Assembly: GCF_022095615.2 (NCBI RefSeq)
Contig: NZ_CP155559.1
Location: 2,043,501-2,107,500 of the forward strand
Direction of reading: 5' to 3'
Source of the DNA: Bacillus thuringiensis
GTDB lineage: Bacteria; Bacillota; Bacilli; Bacillales; Bacillaceae_G
DNA length: 64,000 nucleotides
Shown: positions 25,645-34,736 of the stretch, piece by piece
How positions within the stretch are numbered: position 1 is the stretch's first letter
How the letters are laid out: every line of letters starts with the position of its first letter
Made by a program: the position numbers and the translations under genes
Notes under the pieces: model-generated
Told to the model about the DNA's origin: nothing
What the model saw: the letters and a program-made list of their open reading frames with translations, nothing else
Database searches by the model: none

Positions 25645-26478
25645 ATGTTTAATTTTGATATTTTATTTCTTGAATGGATGACCAGTCTGGAGGGAAGTGT
25701 GCTTACAATACTTTTTAAACTTATATCCAATATTGCAAATGAAACGTTGTATTTAGTCATTATTTCCATGTTATATTGGTGCGTCTCTAAAAGAAAAGCA
25801 TTTCATATGATTGTTATGCTTTGTTTCTCTGGGTATATAGGGCTAGTGGTAAAAGAATTCATGAAAATCCCGCGACCGTATACATACGACGGAATTCAGG
25901 CTTTATATGAAAAATCAGCCGCAGGTTATTCTTTTCCAAGTACACACGTCCAGTTAGCGACAACATTTTGGGGCTCTTTTATGATGATATGCACAAAGAG
26001 AATCATTTGGATCATTGGAATTATTTTTATAATATTGGTTGCTACTTCTCGTCTATATTTACGTGTCCATTGGCTCAGTGATATAATAGGTGCCATTTTA
26101 ATTAGTGTCATAGTTGTTTATTTATATACGAGAGTAACAGGGGAATTAAGTGATAGGAAATTTATATTGTTACAGCGAATTGTATTGGCAGTTTCACTCA
26201 TTATGTATTTTATAACAGACCAAATAGATAATTTTAAATTACTTGGAGTTTTGACAGGTTCTACGATGGGTATCATGTTAGAAAATCATTTTATTAAAAT
26301 GAATGAAAATAATGATTTTAAAATACAAGTAGTAAAAACAGTATTAGGTCTTAGTTTCATGTTCATGATACAGCTCATACTAAAAAAAGTAATACCTGAT
26401 ATGTATTATGTACGTTATGTATTGACTGGAATTACAATTACTTTCTTAGTCCATTTCTTTTTCACATGTTACGGTTGA
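25645..26478 (+). CDS. PAP2-family membrane phosphatase
   Basis: This 277-residue protein has about seven membrane spans and the three-part acid phosphatase signature: KEFMKIPRP at 69-77, PSTH near 98, and SRLYLRVHWLSD near 134-145. These form the membrane-facing active site of lipid phosphatases acting on phosphatidate, undecaprenyl pyrophosphate or similar. The length and the long hydrophobic C-terminal half exceed the simplest BcrC type, so UPP phosphatase activity is possible but not shown. GGGAGG lies about 11 bases before the ATG. Confidence 0.85.
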   Translation: MFNFDILFLEWMTSLEGSVLTILFKLISNIANETLYLVIISMLYWCVSKRKAFHMIVMLCFSGYIGLVVKEFMKIPRPYTYDGIQALYEKSAAGYSFPSTHVQLATTFWGSFMMICTKRIIWIIGIIFIILVATSRLYLRVHWLSDIIGAILISVIVVYLYTRVTGELSDRKFILLQRIVLAVSLIMYFITDQIDNFKLLGVLTGSTMGIMLENHFIKMNENNDFKIQVVKTVLGLSFMFMIQLILKKVIPDMYYVRYVLTGITITFLVHFFFTCYG

Positions 26479-26567
26479 AAAATGTGAGTAGCAAATAAGT
26501 ACAAAAATATTTTGAATAAAAATGAGATCTAAATTATATATATTGAAAAAGTTTTCTGATATATCTA

Positions 26568-26596
26568 TTGACAATGTATGAGATATACATTAGTCT
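26568..26596 (+). promoter_or_regulatory. Promoter of the siderophore-binding lipoprotein gene
   Basis: TTGACA (26568-26573), a 17-base spacer, and TAGTCT (26591-26596) as a weak -10 box lie just upstream of the Fur-like site. Confidence 0.55.
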
Positions 26597-26607
26597 TTAA
26601 ATGTAAA

Positions 26608-26622
26608 TGATAATCAATTTCA
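26608..26622 (+). promoter_or_regulatory. Fur box
   Basis: TGATAATCAATTTCA fits the Bacillus 7-1-7 Fur consensus (TGATAAT-N-ATTATCA) with a perfect left arm and four of seven matches on the right. It lies just downstream of the likely transcription start and 14 bases before the start codon, so iron-dependent repression is expected. Confidence 0.75.
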
Positions 26623-26635
26623 ACTTGGAGGACTT

Positions 26636-27601
26636 ATGACACGCACTAAAAATATTCTTATACTTTGCGTTATGTTACTAATGGTCGTAATCGCAGGGTG
26701 CGGTAAAGAAGAAGAGAAGAAAGATAAAGATACATCTGTAAAGGCAAAAGATTCATATAATGTAAAGCATGCAATGGGCGAAACGACAGTAAGTGGTACA
26801 CCAAAAAGAGTTGTTGTTTTAACAAATGAGGGTGCTGAGGCACTTTTAACTGTTGGGGTAACGCCAGTTGGAACGACAAAACCACGAGCTGGTGATGAAT
26901 GGTATCCTCATGTAGCAAAAGAGTTAAAAAATACGAAAGTAGTAGGAACTGAGCGTGACATTAATTTAGAAGCAGTAATGAAGCTTCAGCCAGATTTAAT
27001 TATCGGAAATAAAATGCGTCACGAAAAAATATACGAGCAGTTAAAAGAAATCGCACCAACAGTATATGCTGAAACATTACGCGGTGATTGGAAAGAAAAC
27101 TTTACACTTTATACTAAAGCTGTAAATAAAGAAAAAGAAGGGCAAAATGCTCTTAATGATTATAAAAAGCGTATTGCGGGAATAAAAGAACAATTAGGTG
27201 ATAAAGTTAACTCTAAAGTTTCAATTATTCGCTTCGTCCCTGGTGATGTTCGTATTTATCAAAAAAATTCATTCTCAGGCGTTGTATTAAATGATATCGG
27301 ATTTAAACGACCACCATTACAAGATAAAGATGAATTTGCGATAAAAGGAATTACAAAAGAGCAAATTCCAAATATGGACGGGGATTATTTATTCTATTTC
27401 ACATCGGATAAAGATGCGGATAAGAATAATGAAGGAAACACGTTAGCGAAAGAATGGACAGAAGATCCACTATTTAAACAGTTACAGGCTTCTAAAGATA
27501 ATAAAGTATTCCAAGTAGATGAAGTGATTTGGAATACCGCAGGTGGTATTGTAGCTGCAAACCTTATGTTAGATGATATTGAAAAATATTTTCTAAAGTA
27601 A
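26636..27601 (+). CDS. Iron-siderophore ABC transporter substrate-binding lipoprotein
   Basis: This 321-residue class III binding protein has a lipobox (VVIAGC, Cys22) that anchors it outside the membrane. The mature part starts with the PKRVVVLTNEGAEALLTVGV strand, continues with LEAVMKLQPDLIIGNKMRHE, and ends with VIWNTAGGIVAANLML, all typical of the FhuD/YfmC/FeuA type. A Fur box and promoter stand upstream. No permease or ATPase gene is adjacent, so it must use a transporter encoded elsewhere, as several B. cereus group siderophore-binding proteins do. Which siderophore it binds is not evident. Confidence 0.87.
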   Translation: MTRTKNILILCVMLLMVVIAGCGKEEEKKDKDTSVKAKDSYNVKHAMGETTVSGTPKRVVVLTNEGAEALLTVGVTPVGTTKPRAGDEWYPHVAKELKNTKVVGTERDINLEAVMKLQPDLIIGNKMRHEKIYEQLKEIAPTVYAETLRGDWKENFTLYTKAVNKEKEGQNALNDYKKRIAGIKEQLGDKVNSKVSIIRFVPGDVRIYQKNSFSGVVLNDIGFKRPPLQDKDEFAIKGITKEQIPNMDGDYLFYFTSDKDADKNNEGNTLAKEWTEDPLFKQLQASKDNKVFQVDEVIWNTAGGIVAANLMLDDIEKYFLK

Positions 27602-27612
27602 ATGAATGGTCG

Positions 27613-27646
27613 AGTACATCACTGGAAATAGGTGATGTACTTTTTT
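27613..27646 (+). terminator. Terminator of the siderophore-binding protein gene
   Basis: A ten-base stem AGTACATCAC/GTGATGTACT is followed by T6. Confidence 0.92.
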
Positions 27647-27732
27647 ATTTATAAAAATACAGAAAATTCCTTCTTTTAGGTGTGGATAAGTTGTACAATT
27701 AAACCAATCATGGAATAAAGGAGTGGGAATAA

Positions 27733-28608
27733 ATGAAAGCTACTCATAAAGATTGGATTTTGTTTAACGGAAGAATTGTAAACACGAAGGAAGAACAGCC
27801 GATGATTCCATTAGAGGAGAGAGGATTTCAATTTGGTGATGGTATATACGAGGTATTCAGACTATATGATGGGAAGCCACATTTATTAGATTTACATTTG
27901 GAACGATTCTTTAATTCTATGGAAGAAATAAAACTAATTCCGCCGTTTACAAAGGAGGAGTTAGTGGAAGAGTTACATCAAATGATTGAAAAAAATCAAT
28001 TTCAAGAAGATGGGAATGTATATTTACAAATATCAAGAGGTGCTCAAGCACGTAATCATGTATATGAGTCTAATATGCAACCAACATATTTTGCAAATAT
28101 TGTTTCGTTTCCAAGACCAATTGCTGCTATGGAACGAGGAATAAAAGTTACTGTAGAAGAGGATATACGCTGGAAGTTCTGCCATATAAAATCTTTAAAC
28201 CTGCTACCTAATATTATGATTAAAAATAAAATAAACGAACAAGGCTATCAAGAAGCGATATTAGTACGAGATGGAATTGTAACTGAAGGGTGTCATTCAA
28301 ATTTCTTTATGGTGAAAAATAATAAATTGATTACACATCCGGCTGACAATTTCATTCTCCACGGCATTACACGTCACTTCGTTATTACATTAGCGAAAGA
28401 GTTACATATTGAAGTAGAAGAACGAGAATTTTCACTACAAGAAGTTTATGAGGCTGATGAGTGCTTCTTTACAGCGACACCACTTGAAATATTCCCAGTC
28501 GTTCAAATTGGTGATGAACAGTTTGGAACCGGCGAAAGAGGACTAATTACAAAGAAACTTCAAATTGCATATGAAGAAAGTATTCGTTTGTTTAAAGTAA
28601 CGAATTAA
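27733..28608 (+). CDS. dat: D-amino acid aminotransferase
   Basis: This 291-residue fold-type IV PLP enzyme has RGFQFGDGIYEVFRLYDGKP near the N terminus, the PLP lysine (Lys153) in FCHIKSLNLLPNIMIKNK, and EGCHSNFFMVKNNKLITHP, all diagnostic of D-alanine aminotransferase. It interconverts D-alanine and D-glutamate through their keto acids and so feeds peptidoglycan. It is monocistronic with GGAGTGG upstream. Bacillus has two such genes (dat/yheM type), so the precise paralogue is not assigned. Confidence 0.92.
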   Translation: MKATHKDWILFNGRIVNTKEEQPMIPLEERGFQFGDGIYEVFRLYDGKPHLLDLHLERFFNSMEEIKLIPPFTKEELVEELHQMIEKNQFQEDGNVYLQISRGAQARNHVYESNMQPTYFANIVSFPRPIAAMERGIKVTVEEDIRWKFCHIKSLNLLPNIMIKNKINEQGYQEAILVRDGIVTEGCHSNFFMVKNNKLITHPADNFILHGITRHFVITLAKELHIEVEEREFSLQEVYEADECFFTATPLEIFPVVQIGDEQFGTGERGLITKKLQIAYEESIRLFKVTN

Positions 28609-28616
28609 TATTGAAG

Positions 28617-28647
28617 AAAAAAGCTGGTATTCCGCCAGCTTTTTTTC
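28617..28647 (+). terminator. dat terminator
   Basis: The stem AAAAAAGCTGG/CCAGCTTTTTT has a seven-base loop. Confidence 0.92.
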
Positions 28648-28706
28648 ATGATATAATTCAAGCATAGGACAAGTTTTGAAAACGCTGTAAAAAGGGGATT
28701 TAATGT

Positions 28707-29354
28707 ATGAATTATGAAGATTTTAAAGAAGTAATTCACGGTAGACGAAGTGTTAGAAAGTTTACAGAACAAGAAGTATCCACTAGTGATATAAAAGAAA
28801 TTATTGATTGTGCTCGTTATGCACCAAGTGATACGAACTCACAAACGTGGGAGTTCTTGGTCATTATGAACCGAGAGAAAATTAAAGAAATTGAACAAAT
28901 GACATGGGATGCATTACATAAACTTGCGGCAAAAGCGGCAGAAAACGGAGAAGAGAAAGCAGGGAAATTACTTACACGTTCTTTCGGACCATATGCAACA
29001 GCTTTCTCGGAGGCGCCAGTATTAATCGTATGTTTGGCAACGCCATATGAATCAAAGTTTCGTGAAAAGATATTTGATCCAATTGCTTTTGTTCCAGATT
29101 CAGTTTGGGAAGAAGAAGGAATTAAGAGTAGCTGTTTAGCAGCACAAAATTTAATGTTGGCTGCACATGCGAAGGGGCTTGGTACTTGTCCGATGACAGG
29201 ACCAGTATTGTTAGCTCAAGATGAACTACGACAATATTTACAGATTGAGCCTGAAAAACAAATAAACATGGTTGTTTCACTTGGTTTTCCGAAAGATAAG
29301 CCGAAGAAACTTCCAAGAAAAGAAGTAGATGAGATTACAACATTTGTTTTTTAA
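28707..29354 (+). CDS. Nitroreductase-family flavoprotein
   Basis: This 215-residue protein has the nitroreductase opening VIHGRRSVRKFTEQEV, with arginines that bind the FMN phosphate. CARYAPSDTNSQTWEFLVI follows, and a central glycine-rich region AAHAKGLGTCPMTGPVL. The end VVSLGFPKDKPKKLPRK is typical. It should bind FMN as a dimer and reduce quinones, nitro compounds or other electrophiles with NAD(P)H. The gene is monocistronic with AAAGGGG before the start. The natural substrate is unknown. Confidence 0.9.
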   Translation: MNYEDFKEVIHGRRSVRKFTEQEVSTSDIKEIIDCARYAPSDTNSQTWEFLVIMNREKIKEIEQMTWDALHKLAAKAAENGEEKAGKLLTRSFGPYATAFSEAPVLIVCLATPYESKFREKIFDPIAFVPDSVWEEEGIKSSCLAAQNLMLAAHAKGLGTCPMTGPVLLAQDELRQYLQIEPEKQINMVVSLGFPKDKPKKLPRKEVDEITTFVF

Positions 29355-29359
29355 AGCCC

Positions 29360-29399
29360 AAAATAAAAAGACATTGAATGAACAATGTCTTTTTATTTT
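29360..29399 (+). terminator. Terminator of the nitroreductase gene
   Basis: A perfect 17-base stem starts AAAATAAAAAGACATTG, with a six-base loop. Confidence 0.95.
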
Positions 29400-29613
29400 G
29401 GACAGGTATGTAATTAATTTGTTGGGCTAAAATGATAGATAAGAGGGAATTACTATTTATTTCATAAAAAAAATTAATGTTCTATTAAGGAAAGTATGAT
29501 ACATTAATCGTGAGCAATATTCTATTTGTTCATGAAAGTGTTGAAAGTAGTCTTAAAATGTAAAAGTTATTTTTGTATAATAAATTATAATGAAATGACA
29601 GGGGGGATGAATT

Positions 29614-30102
29614 TTGAAAAAATTCATAATCACTGGATTGTCTGTATTGTTACTAGTTGGTTGCGGTACTCCACAGGAAAAAGGGGATACACAATCAAAG
29701 CAGGAAGAAAAAGTTGTAAACGCAAGTAATGAGAATATAGTTGTATTTCCTGAAGGAGCGGTGCCAGTCGGAGAAGGCAAAGTGAAAGTTATTACTCCAG
29801 ATGGCACCTCTGAAAATGGAAATATCCCGGCTGTGTTTATCAAAAAGGATACTTTAATTCAGCAAGTTGAATTAGAGCTTTCTAATTTTCAAAACGATAA
29901 AGAAACATTTATATTTGTAGATCAAGTATATGCAGATAAACATCAAGTCACTAGTACAACACAGACAACAGTACAATTAAAAGACAAGACGCTTGAGACA
30001 GGTAATCATACGGTTACTGCAGTTCAGTATGAAAACAATGACCCAAAAGGAAAGGTTATTAGTTTTAATCAAGCAACATTTGAGACAAAACCTGCGTCTT
30101 AA
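29614..30102 (+). CDS. Uncharacterised lipoprotein
   Basis: This 162-residue protein has a short signal ending in the lipobox LLLVGC, so Cys17 or so is lipidated. A linker rich in Gln, Lys and Glu follows, then a domain of about 110 residues with many alternating hydrophobic residues (VKVITPDGTSENGNIPAVFI, FIFVDQVYADKHQVTSTT) that looks like an immunoglobulin-type beta-sandwich. I do not recognise the family. The start is TTG, supported by a run of G's seven bases upstream. It should sit on the outer face of the membrane. Confidence 0.75.
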   Translation: MKKFIITGLSVLLLVGCGTPQEKGDTQSKQEEKVVNASNENIVVFPEGAVPVGEGKVKVITPDGTSENGNIPAVFIKKDTLIQQVELELSNFQNDKETFIFVDQVYADKHQVTSTTQTTVQLKDKTLETGNHTVTAVQYENNDPKGKVISFNQATFETKPAS

Positions 30103-30110
30103 TAAGAATA

Positions 30111-30146
30111 AAAAGCACATTACTCAAAAAGTAGTGTGCTTTTTTG
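30111..30146 (+). terminator. Terminator of the lipoprotein gene
   Basis: The 14-base stem AAAAGCACATTACT/AGTAGTGTGCTTTT (one G-U pair) is followed by T6. Confidence 0.9.
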
Positions 30147-30244
30147 TTTGGATTGAACAATATAATAGAGAATACTTTGTTTCACTTTCTAGTATGAATA
30201 GGAAGCTGTTATTCTTTATTATATAAGAGAAAGGAATTGAAAGC

Positions 30245-30415
30245 TTGAAGCGATGTATTCGTATTTTCTTATTCATTATAATAATGTCGATAATTTGGTT
30301 TACTTTACAAGAGACAATAGAAGTTACGCTCAATTATCAAATTTATGATTTGTTAATTGGAGCTGTATGTTTTACAATTGTGTACCTGTTCTATGATAAA
30401 CTCAGATTAAGATAA
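30245..30415 (+). CDS. Candidate 56-residue two-span membrane protein
   Basis: From the TTG at 30245 the frame gives MKRCIRIFLFIIIMSIIWFT, a polar loop LQETIEVTLNYQIYD, a second span LLIGAVCFTIVYLFY and the basic tail DKLRLR. Two hydrophobic helices, a basic start and a basic end make a sensible two-span topology with both ends in the cytoplasm. AAAGG stands about ten bases before the TTG, a moderate ribosome site. No family is recognised. It lies alone between the lipoprotein gene and pncA. Confidence 0.5.
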   Translation: MKRCIRIFLFIIIMSIIWFTLQETIEVTLNYQIYDLLIGAVCFTIVYLFYDKLRLR

Positions 30416-30530
30416 ATTTTTGTAAGAAAAATGTAGGATTTATATTTAATATGTCGAATAAAACATATGGTGTCGTAATAACAAATTTTCTATTGTTTAC
30501 TGTGAAACAGAAGAAGGGGAGAGAGTAGTT

Positions 30531-31079
30531 ATGAAACGAGCTCTTATTAATATTGATTATACATATGATTTTGTAGCTGAAAAAGGTGCTTTAACATGTG
30601 GGAAACCAGGACAAGAAATTGAGAAGGAAATTGTACATATAACGAAGCAATATATTGAAAATGGAGATTACGTTGTCTTTGCGATTGATAAACATGAAGA
30701 AAACGATGTATATCATCCAGAATCAAAGTTATTCCCGCCTCATAATATAGCAGGTACTAATGGAAGAGGTTTGTTTGGTGAATTACAAGATGTGTACGAA
30801 ACATATAAAAATGCAGAGAATGTATATTATATGGATAAAACACGATATAGTGCATTTGCAGGAACAGACTTAGAGATGAAGTTAAGAGAAAGAGGAATAG
30901 AAGAGGTTCATCTTGTTGGTGTTTGTACTGATATTTGTGTTCTCCACACAGCAGTAGACGCTTATAATAAAGGATTTAAAATTGTAGTTTATGAAAAGGC
31001 GGTTGCATCTTTTAATGAGCAAGGACATGAATTTGCACTTGGACATTTTAAGTCATGCTTACATGCAGAAGTAAAGTAA
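30531..31079 (+). CDS. pncA: Nicotinamidase (isochorismatase-like hydrolase)
   Basis: This 182-residue cysteine hydrolase has Asp9 in INIDYTYDF, a lysine in MDKTRYSAFAGTDLEMKLRE, and the catalytic Cys in LVGVCTDICVLHTAVDAY near residues 130-135. HxEND and HPES residues fit the metal site of PncA. The sequence follows B. subtilis YueJ (PncA) closely as I remember it. It converts nicotinamide to nicotinate for NAD salvage in the cytoplasm. It is monocistronic with GAAGGGGAGAG before the start. The YueI homologue, beside it in B. subtilis, is here at 62 kb. Confidence 0.92.
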   Translation: MKRALINIDYTYDFVAEKGALTCGKPGQEIEKEIVHITKQYIENGDYVVFAIDKHEENDVYHPESKLFPPHNIAGTNGRGLFGELQDVYETYKNAENVYYMDKTRYSAFAGTDLEMKLRERGIEEVHLVGVCTDICVLHTAVDAYNKGFKIVVYEKAVASFNEQGHEFALGHFKSCLHAEVK

Positions 31080-31109
31080 AAAAGAGGCCTTTAAAAAGGC
31101 CTCTTTTTA
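31079..31109. terminator. Convergent terminator after pncA
   Basis: The stem AAAAGAGGCCTTT/AAAGGCCTCTTTT has a short A loop and T5. Confidence 0.93.
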
Positions 31110-31138
31110 CGTTTAAATTGAGACGAGGTTTTGCTCGA

Positions 31139-31561
31139 TTAGTTTTTTATGAACGGACTAATTTTTTCAGGTAACTCATTTAAATCAAAAAATTGTACAT
31201 GTAATGATTCAATTCCATCAGCTTTTAACGTACCGCCTGTAATGTCTTTGCAAAGATATGCGATTGTTATAGGGTAAAATTCATGTCCGTTCGGTAATTT
31301 TACAAAAAATTCTTTTCCAGAAAATACGTTTATTAACTGTAAAGTTCCTATTTCAATCCCTGTTTCTTCAAGCACTTCTCGTCTTCCAGCTTCTTCTGTT
31401 GATTCACCAAGTTCAACGAATCCACCAGGGACAGCCCAAATACCACTTTGTCTTTGTTGAAGTAATATTTGTCCTTGTTCATTGAAAACAGCTACAGCAA
31501 CGCCAGCTAGATTGATTGGTCTTGATCCAATAACTTCTCTTAGTTCTTCGATATAGCCCAT
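31139..31561 (-). CDS. Nudix hydrolase
   Basis: This 140-residue protein has the full Nudix box as GGFVELGESTEEAGRREV followed by LEETGIEIG. It is preceded by the beta strand VAVAVFNEQGQILLQQRQSG. The box binds Mg2+ and hydrolyses nucleoside diphosphates linked to another group. The QQRQSGIWAVPGGF context is common in sanitising or ADP-ribose-type enzymes, but the substrate is not determined. ATG 31561 has GGAGG nine bases upstream; a start six codons earlier lacks one. It is convergent with pncA. Confidence 0.88.
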   Translation of the reverse strand: MGYIEELREVIGSRPINLAGVAVAVFNEQGQILLQQRQSGIWAVPGGFVELGESTEEAGRREVLEETGIEIGTLQLINVFSGKEFFVKLPNGHEFYPITIAYLCKDITGGTLKADGIESLHVQFFDLNELPEKISPFIKN

Positions 31562-31812
31562 TGTTACTAACCTCCGCAAGTCAAAATATTTTCAAATGAA
31601 CTATTCGATGTCATGTAAATGTTTTCCTTTTATTAAGATGAGTAGTGTAATCTTAAAGTAAAGTCATTAAAAAAATTTTAATGGTCAGCTCCCTTTAGAT
31701 AATGAAAAAGGGTATATTTATAGAAGAGTGTGTCACATGTTTTAAGGAAATCAAAAATTATGAAAATAAATTAGTTTTGCATGAAATTTTCATTAGTTAA
31801 GGAAGTGGTTGG

Positions 31813-32703
31813 ATGAGTGTATTAACGTATACTGAAGAATTTTTTAATTATGTAAGAGAGTTTTTACTTTTAAGATTTTTACTATTTGCTTTAGTTCTAA
31901 TCATTATCTCATTTGTAATCAACCGTATTATTGATTGGTTTTTTAGGAAATCAAGCTTTTTTGATGAAGAGGTAGAGCAAACGATTCAAAGTGTGATTCG
32001 ATCTATTTTTAGATACATCATTATCATCAGTCTAATCATATATTTAATTAGCCAATTTGTAGATATAAAAAGTATCATTGCAGGTGCAGGGATAGCGGGG
32101 GTTGTTATCGGTTTTGCTGCACAACAGATGCTGAAAGATGTTATATTAGGCTTTGCGAGATTAGCGGACAAAGAGTTTCGTGTTGGCGATTTTGTTACTT
32201 TTAACGGAACAAACTCAGGAACGATTGAGGAAATTAGTATTCGTTTTATGCAAATTCGTGAATGGTCAGGAAAACTCCTTACCATACCGCATGGAGAGAT
32301 TAGAACGATACAAAATTTTAATAAAGGCTGGATGCGAGTAATTGAACGGATTACGGTAAGTTATCAGGAAGATCCTACAAGAGTAAAGGAATTGTTAGAA
32401 GAGGTTTGTGTGAATTGTAATGAAAAATTGGCTCCAAGTCTTTATAAAGTAGATGATGAAGCTGTTGAACCATTTAAATATGTTGGTGTTACAGATTTAA
32501 ACCCGAACCTGAAATACGTTGGATATGAATTTTGTATGACAGGTTTAATAAAGCCAGAAGATTATTTTGAAACTTCTAGACAAGTAAGATTTGAATTAAT
32601 GTCTATGTTCCATAAGAATCAAGTACAAATGCCAGCAGCCAATATGTTCGTTACTACTGAAAGTTTACATAACCATGGTGGACAATCTTTATCGGACAGC
32701 TAA
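31813..32703 (+). CDS. MscS-family mechanosensitive ion channel
   Basis: This 296-residue protein has three membrane spans (about 20-40, 65-88 and 92-118). The pore-lining third helix contains AGAGIAGVVIGFAAQQMLKD, a glycine/alanine packing pattern typical of MscS. The beta domain FRVGDFVTFNGTNSGTIEEI follows, then the C-terminal alpha/beta domain. It should open under membrane tension to release solutes on osmotic downshock. B. subtilis YkuT and YfkC are relatives. GGAAGTGG precedes the ATG. A 13-base palindrome ATGAAA-T-TTTCAT lies 20 bases upstream, of unknown meaning. Confidence 0.9.
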   Translation: MSVLTYTEEFFNYVREFLLLRFLLFALVLIIISFVINRIIDWFFRKSSFFDEEVEQTIQSVIRSIFRYIIIISLIIYLISQFVDIKSIIAGAGIAGVVIGFAAQQMLKDVILGFARLADKEFRVGDFVTFNGTNSGTIEEISIRFMQIREWSGKLLTIPHGEIRTIQNFNKGWMRVIERITVSYQEDPTRVKELLEEVCVNCNEKLAPSLYKVDDEAVEPFKYVGVTDLNPNLKYVGYEFCMTGLIKPEDYFETSRQVRFELMSMFHKNQVQMPAANMFVTTESLHNHGGQSLSDS

Positions 32704-32860
32704 AGTAGAACAGTTTATTAACGAGAATTTTGCTTTCAACATTGGATAGAAAAATAATAATAAAATGATTGATATAAAGAAAGAGCTGAAGGAATTCAGT
32801 TCTTTTTAATTTGTAGAATTTAGAAATTTCTTAATGTTATAATGGTAGTTGGTGATGAAA

Positions 32861-33979
32861 ATGAACTTTGAAGAAAAAGAGATGCATCGTTTAGAAGCAT
32901 TAAAAGCAATTGCTGAATTATTAAATGAAGCAACAGACTTACAGGACATGTTAGAAAAAGTGTTACATACATTGTTACAAGTTATGAATTTACAAACAGG
33001 GTGGATCTTTTTTATTGATGAAAGTGGAAAGCACCGTATGCTTGTAGATCAAAACTTACCGCCAGCTCTTACGTGGCAAGAAAAGAAGCCGATGTGTGAA
33101 GGAGACTGCTGGTGTGTAGAGCGTTTTGTGAATGGCAGATTGGAAAAAGCGACAAATATTATTGAATGTAAGCGAATAGAGGATGCGATTGAATGTAATT
33201 GGGGAGATACCGAAGATGTTACGCATCATGCGACAATTCCCCTTAGATCTGGATCGGAGAAGTTTGGTCTATTAAATGTCGCCTCTCCTCAAAAAACACA
33301 TTTTTCAGAGGAAGAATTAGCATTATTAGAATCAATTGCATTTCAAATTGGAACGACAATACAGCGTATTCAGTTAGTGGAAAGAGAGCGTAAATACGTG
33401 GTTGTAGCAGAACGAAATCGATTAGCTCGTGATTTACATGATTCAGTAAAACAATTGCTATTTTCTATTATGCTAACAGCAAAAGGTACTCTAAATATGA
33501 CGCAAGATAGAGACTTGCAAGAGATGTTGAGCTATATTGGAGAATTATCACAGGAAGCATTACAAGAGATGACACTTTTGATTTGGCAATTAAGACCGGA
33601 AGGGTTAGAGAAAGGTTTAGCAGAAGCAATTAAAACTTACGGAAAGTTGTTAGGGATTCATGTGGAAGTTCGAATTGATGGAATGGTTTCAATTGGGGAT
33701 GAAATAGAAGAAGTTTTATGGCGTATTAGTCAAGAAGCAATACATAATTGTAAAAAACATGCTTCATGTGAAAAGGTAAATATTCTTTTGAAAATAGAAA
33801 ATAACCAGCTATATTTTTACATAGAGGATAACGGAATAGGATTTATACAAGATCACGTAAGAGAGACAGCGCTCGGTTTAAAAAGTATGAAGGAACGTAT
33901 TCAGTTAATGAGGGGATCATTTCAAATAAAAACGGAGCTGAAAAAGGGTACGAAAATTGAAATTCAATTGCCGGTTTGA
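32861..33979 (+). CDS. GAF-domain sensor histidine kinase (YhcY-like)
   Basis: This is a soluble kinase of about 372 residues: a GAF domain (about 20-170, with cysteines in PMCEGDCWCVERFV and EDAIECNWGDTED), then a HisKA_3 dimerisation helix ERNRLARDLHDSVKQLLFSI with the phosphorylated His near 193, and a HATPase domain ending in DNGIGF and GLKSMKERIQLM. Its pairing with a NarL-type regulator and its layout match B. subtilis YhcY-YhcZ. The Cys-rich GAF might sense redox state or bind a cofactor, which is an inference. ATG 32861 has GGTGA five bases upstream. Confidence 0.9.
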   Translation: MNFEEKEMHRLEALKAIAELLNEATDLQDMLEKVLHTLLQVMNLQTGWIFFIDESGKHRMLVDQNLPPALTWQEKKPMCEGDCWCVERFVNGRLEKATNIIECKRIEDAIECNWGDTEDVTHHATIPLRSGSEKFGLLNVASPQKTHFSEEELALLESIAFQIGTTIQRIQLVERERKYVVVAERNRLARDLHDSVKQLLFSIMLTAKGTLNMTQDRDLQEMLSYIGELSQEALQEMTLLIWQLRPEGLEKGLAEAIKTYGKLLGIHVEVRIDGMVSIGDEIEEVLWRISQEAIHNCKKHASCEKVNILLKIENNQLYFYIEDNGIGFIQDHVRETALGLKSMKERIQLMRGSFQIKTELKKGTKIEIQLPV

Positions 33980-33993
33980 AGGAGAGAAGAAGG

Positions 33994-34629
33994 TTGAAGA
34001 TTAAATTACTTTTAGTTGAGGATCATCATATCGTCCGAAGAGGACTTGTATTCTTTTTGAAAACGAGAGAAGAATTTGAAATTGTTGGGGAAGCAGAAAA
34101 TGGTGAAGAGGCATTAACATTCGTCCAAACAAAAAGACCAGATGTAGTATTAATGGATCTATCCATGCCGAAGATGGATGGTATTGAAGCAACAAAACGG
34201 ATAAAACAATATGATGAGACAATAAAGATACTTATATTAAGCAGTTTTTCAGAGCAAGATTATGTTTTACCAGCACTAGAAGCTGGAGCAGATGGTTATC
34301 AATTAAAAGAAGTACAACCTGAGCAACTTGTAGCTTCTATCATTGCAGTACATGAAGGAAATGCGAATTTTCACCCGAAAGTAACACCAGCACTCTTAGG
34401 ACGGTCAGCAGTTAAAAAAGAAAAAGAAAACCCTTTTTCTATGTTAACGAAAAGAGAGCAAGAAGTACTTCGTGAAATTGCGAAAGGGAGAAGCAATAAG
34501 GAAATTGCAGCAGAGCTTCATATTACAGAACAAACTGTAAAAACACATGTTTCAAATGTTTTAGCTAAGTTGGAAGTAGATGATCGTACGCAAGCTGCAT
34601 TATATGCGGTGAAACATGAGAAGAAGTAA
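33994..34629 (+). CDS. NarL/LuxR-family response regulator (YhcZ-like)
   Basis: This 211-residue regulator has a receiver domain (acidic pocket in LVEDHH, phosphoacceptor Asp in VVLMDLSMPKMDG near 54, and the Lys in YQLKEVQ). It also has a LuxR helix-turn-helix (LTKREQEVLREIAKG then NKEIAAELHITEQTVKTHVS). It is very like B. subtilis YhcZ and is cognate to the kinase just upstream. The TTG at 33994 has AAGGAG nine bases before it; a longer form from 33976 would overlap the kinase stop. The target genes are unknown. Confidence 0.9.
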   Translation: MKIKLLLVEDHHIVRRGLVFFLKTREEFEIVGEAENGEEALTFVQTKRPDVVLMDLSMPKMDGIEATKRIKQYDETIKILILSSFSEQDYVLPALEAGADGYQLKEVQPEQLVASIIAVHEGNANFHPKVTPALLGRSAVKKEKENPFSMLTKREQEVLREIAKGRSNKEIAAELHITEQTVKTHVSNVLAKLEVDDRTQAALYAVKHEKK

Positions 34630-34736
34630 TATTAAGTATGAATAATATAGTCATATGTTATGACAGAATACATAGAAGCAATTAAAAATGTATAGTGATT
34701 TTGAATAAAGGTTTTTCTTCTTTCAATAATTAGGTA

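Noticed and set aside
31781..31793. ATGAAATTTTCAT palindrome considered as a PlcR box
   Set aside because: The spacing is one base short of TATG-N-A-N4-T-N-CATA, and the outer T/A are missing, so PlcR control is not supported.
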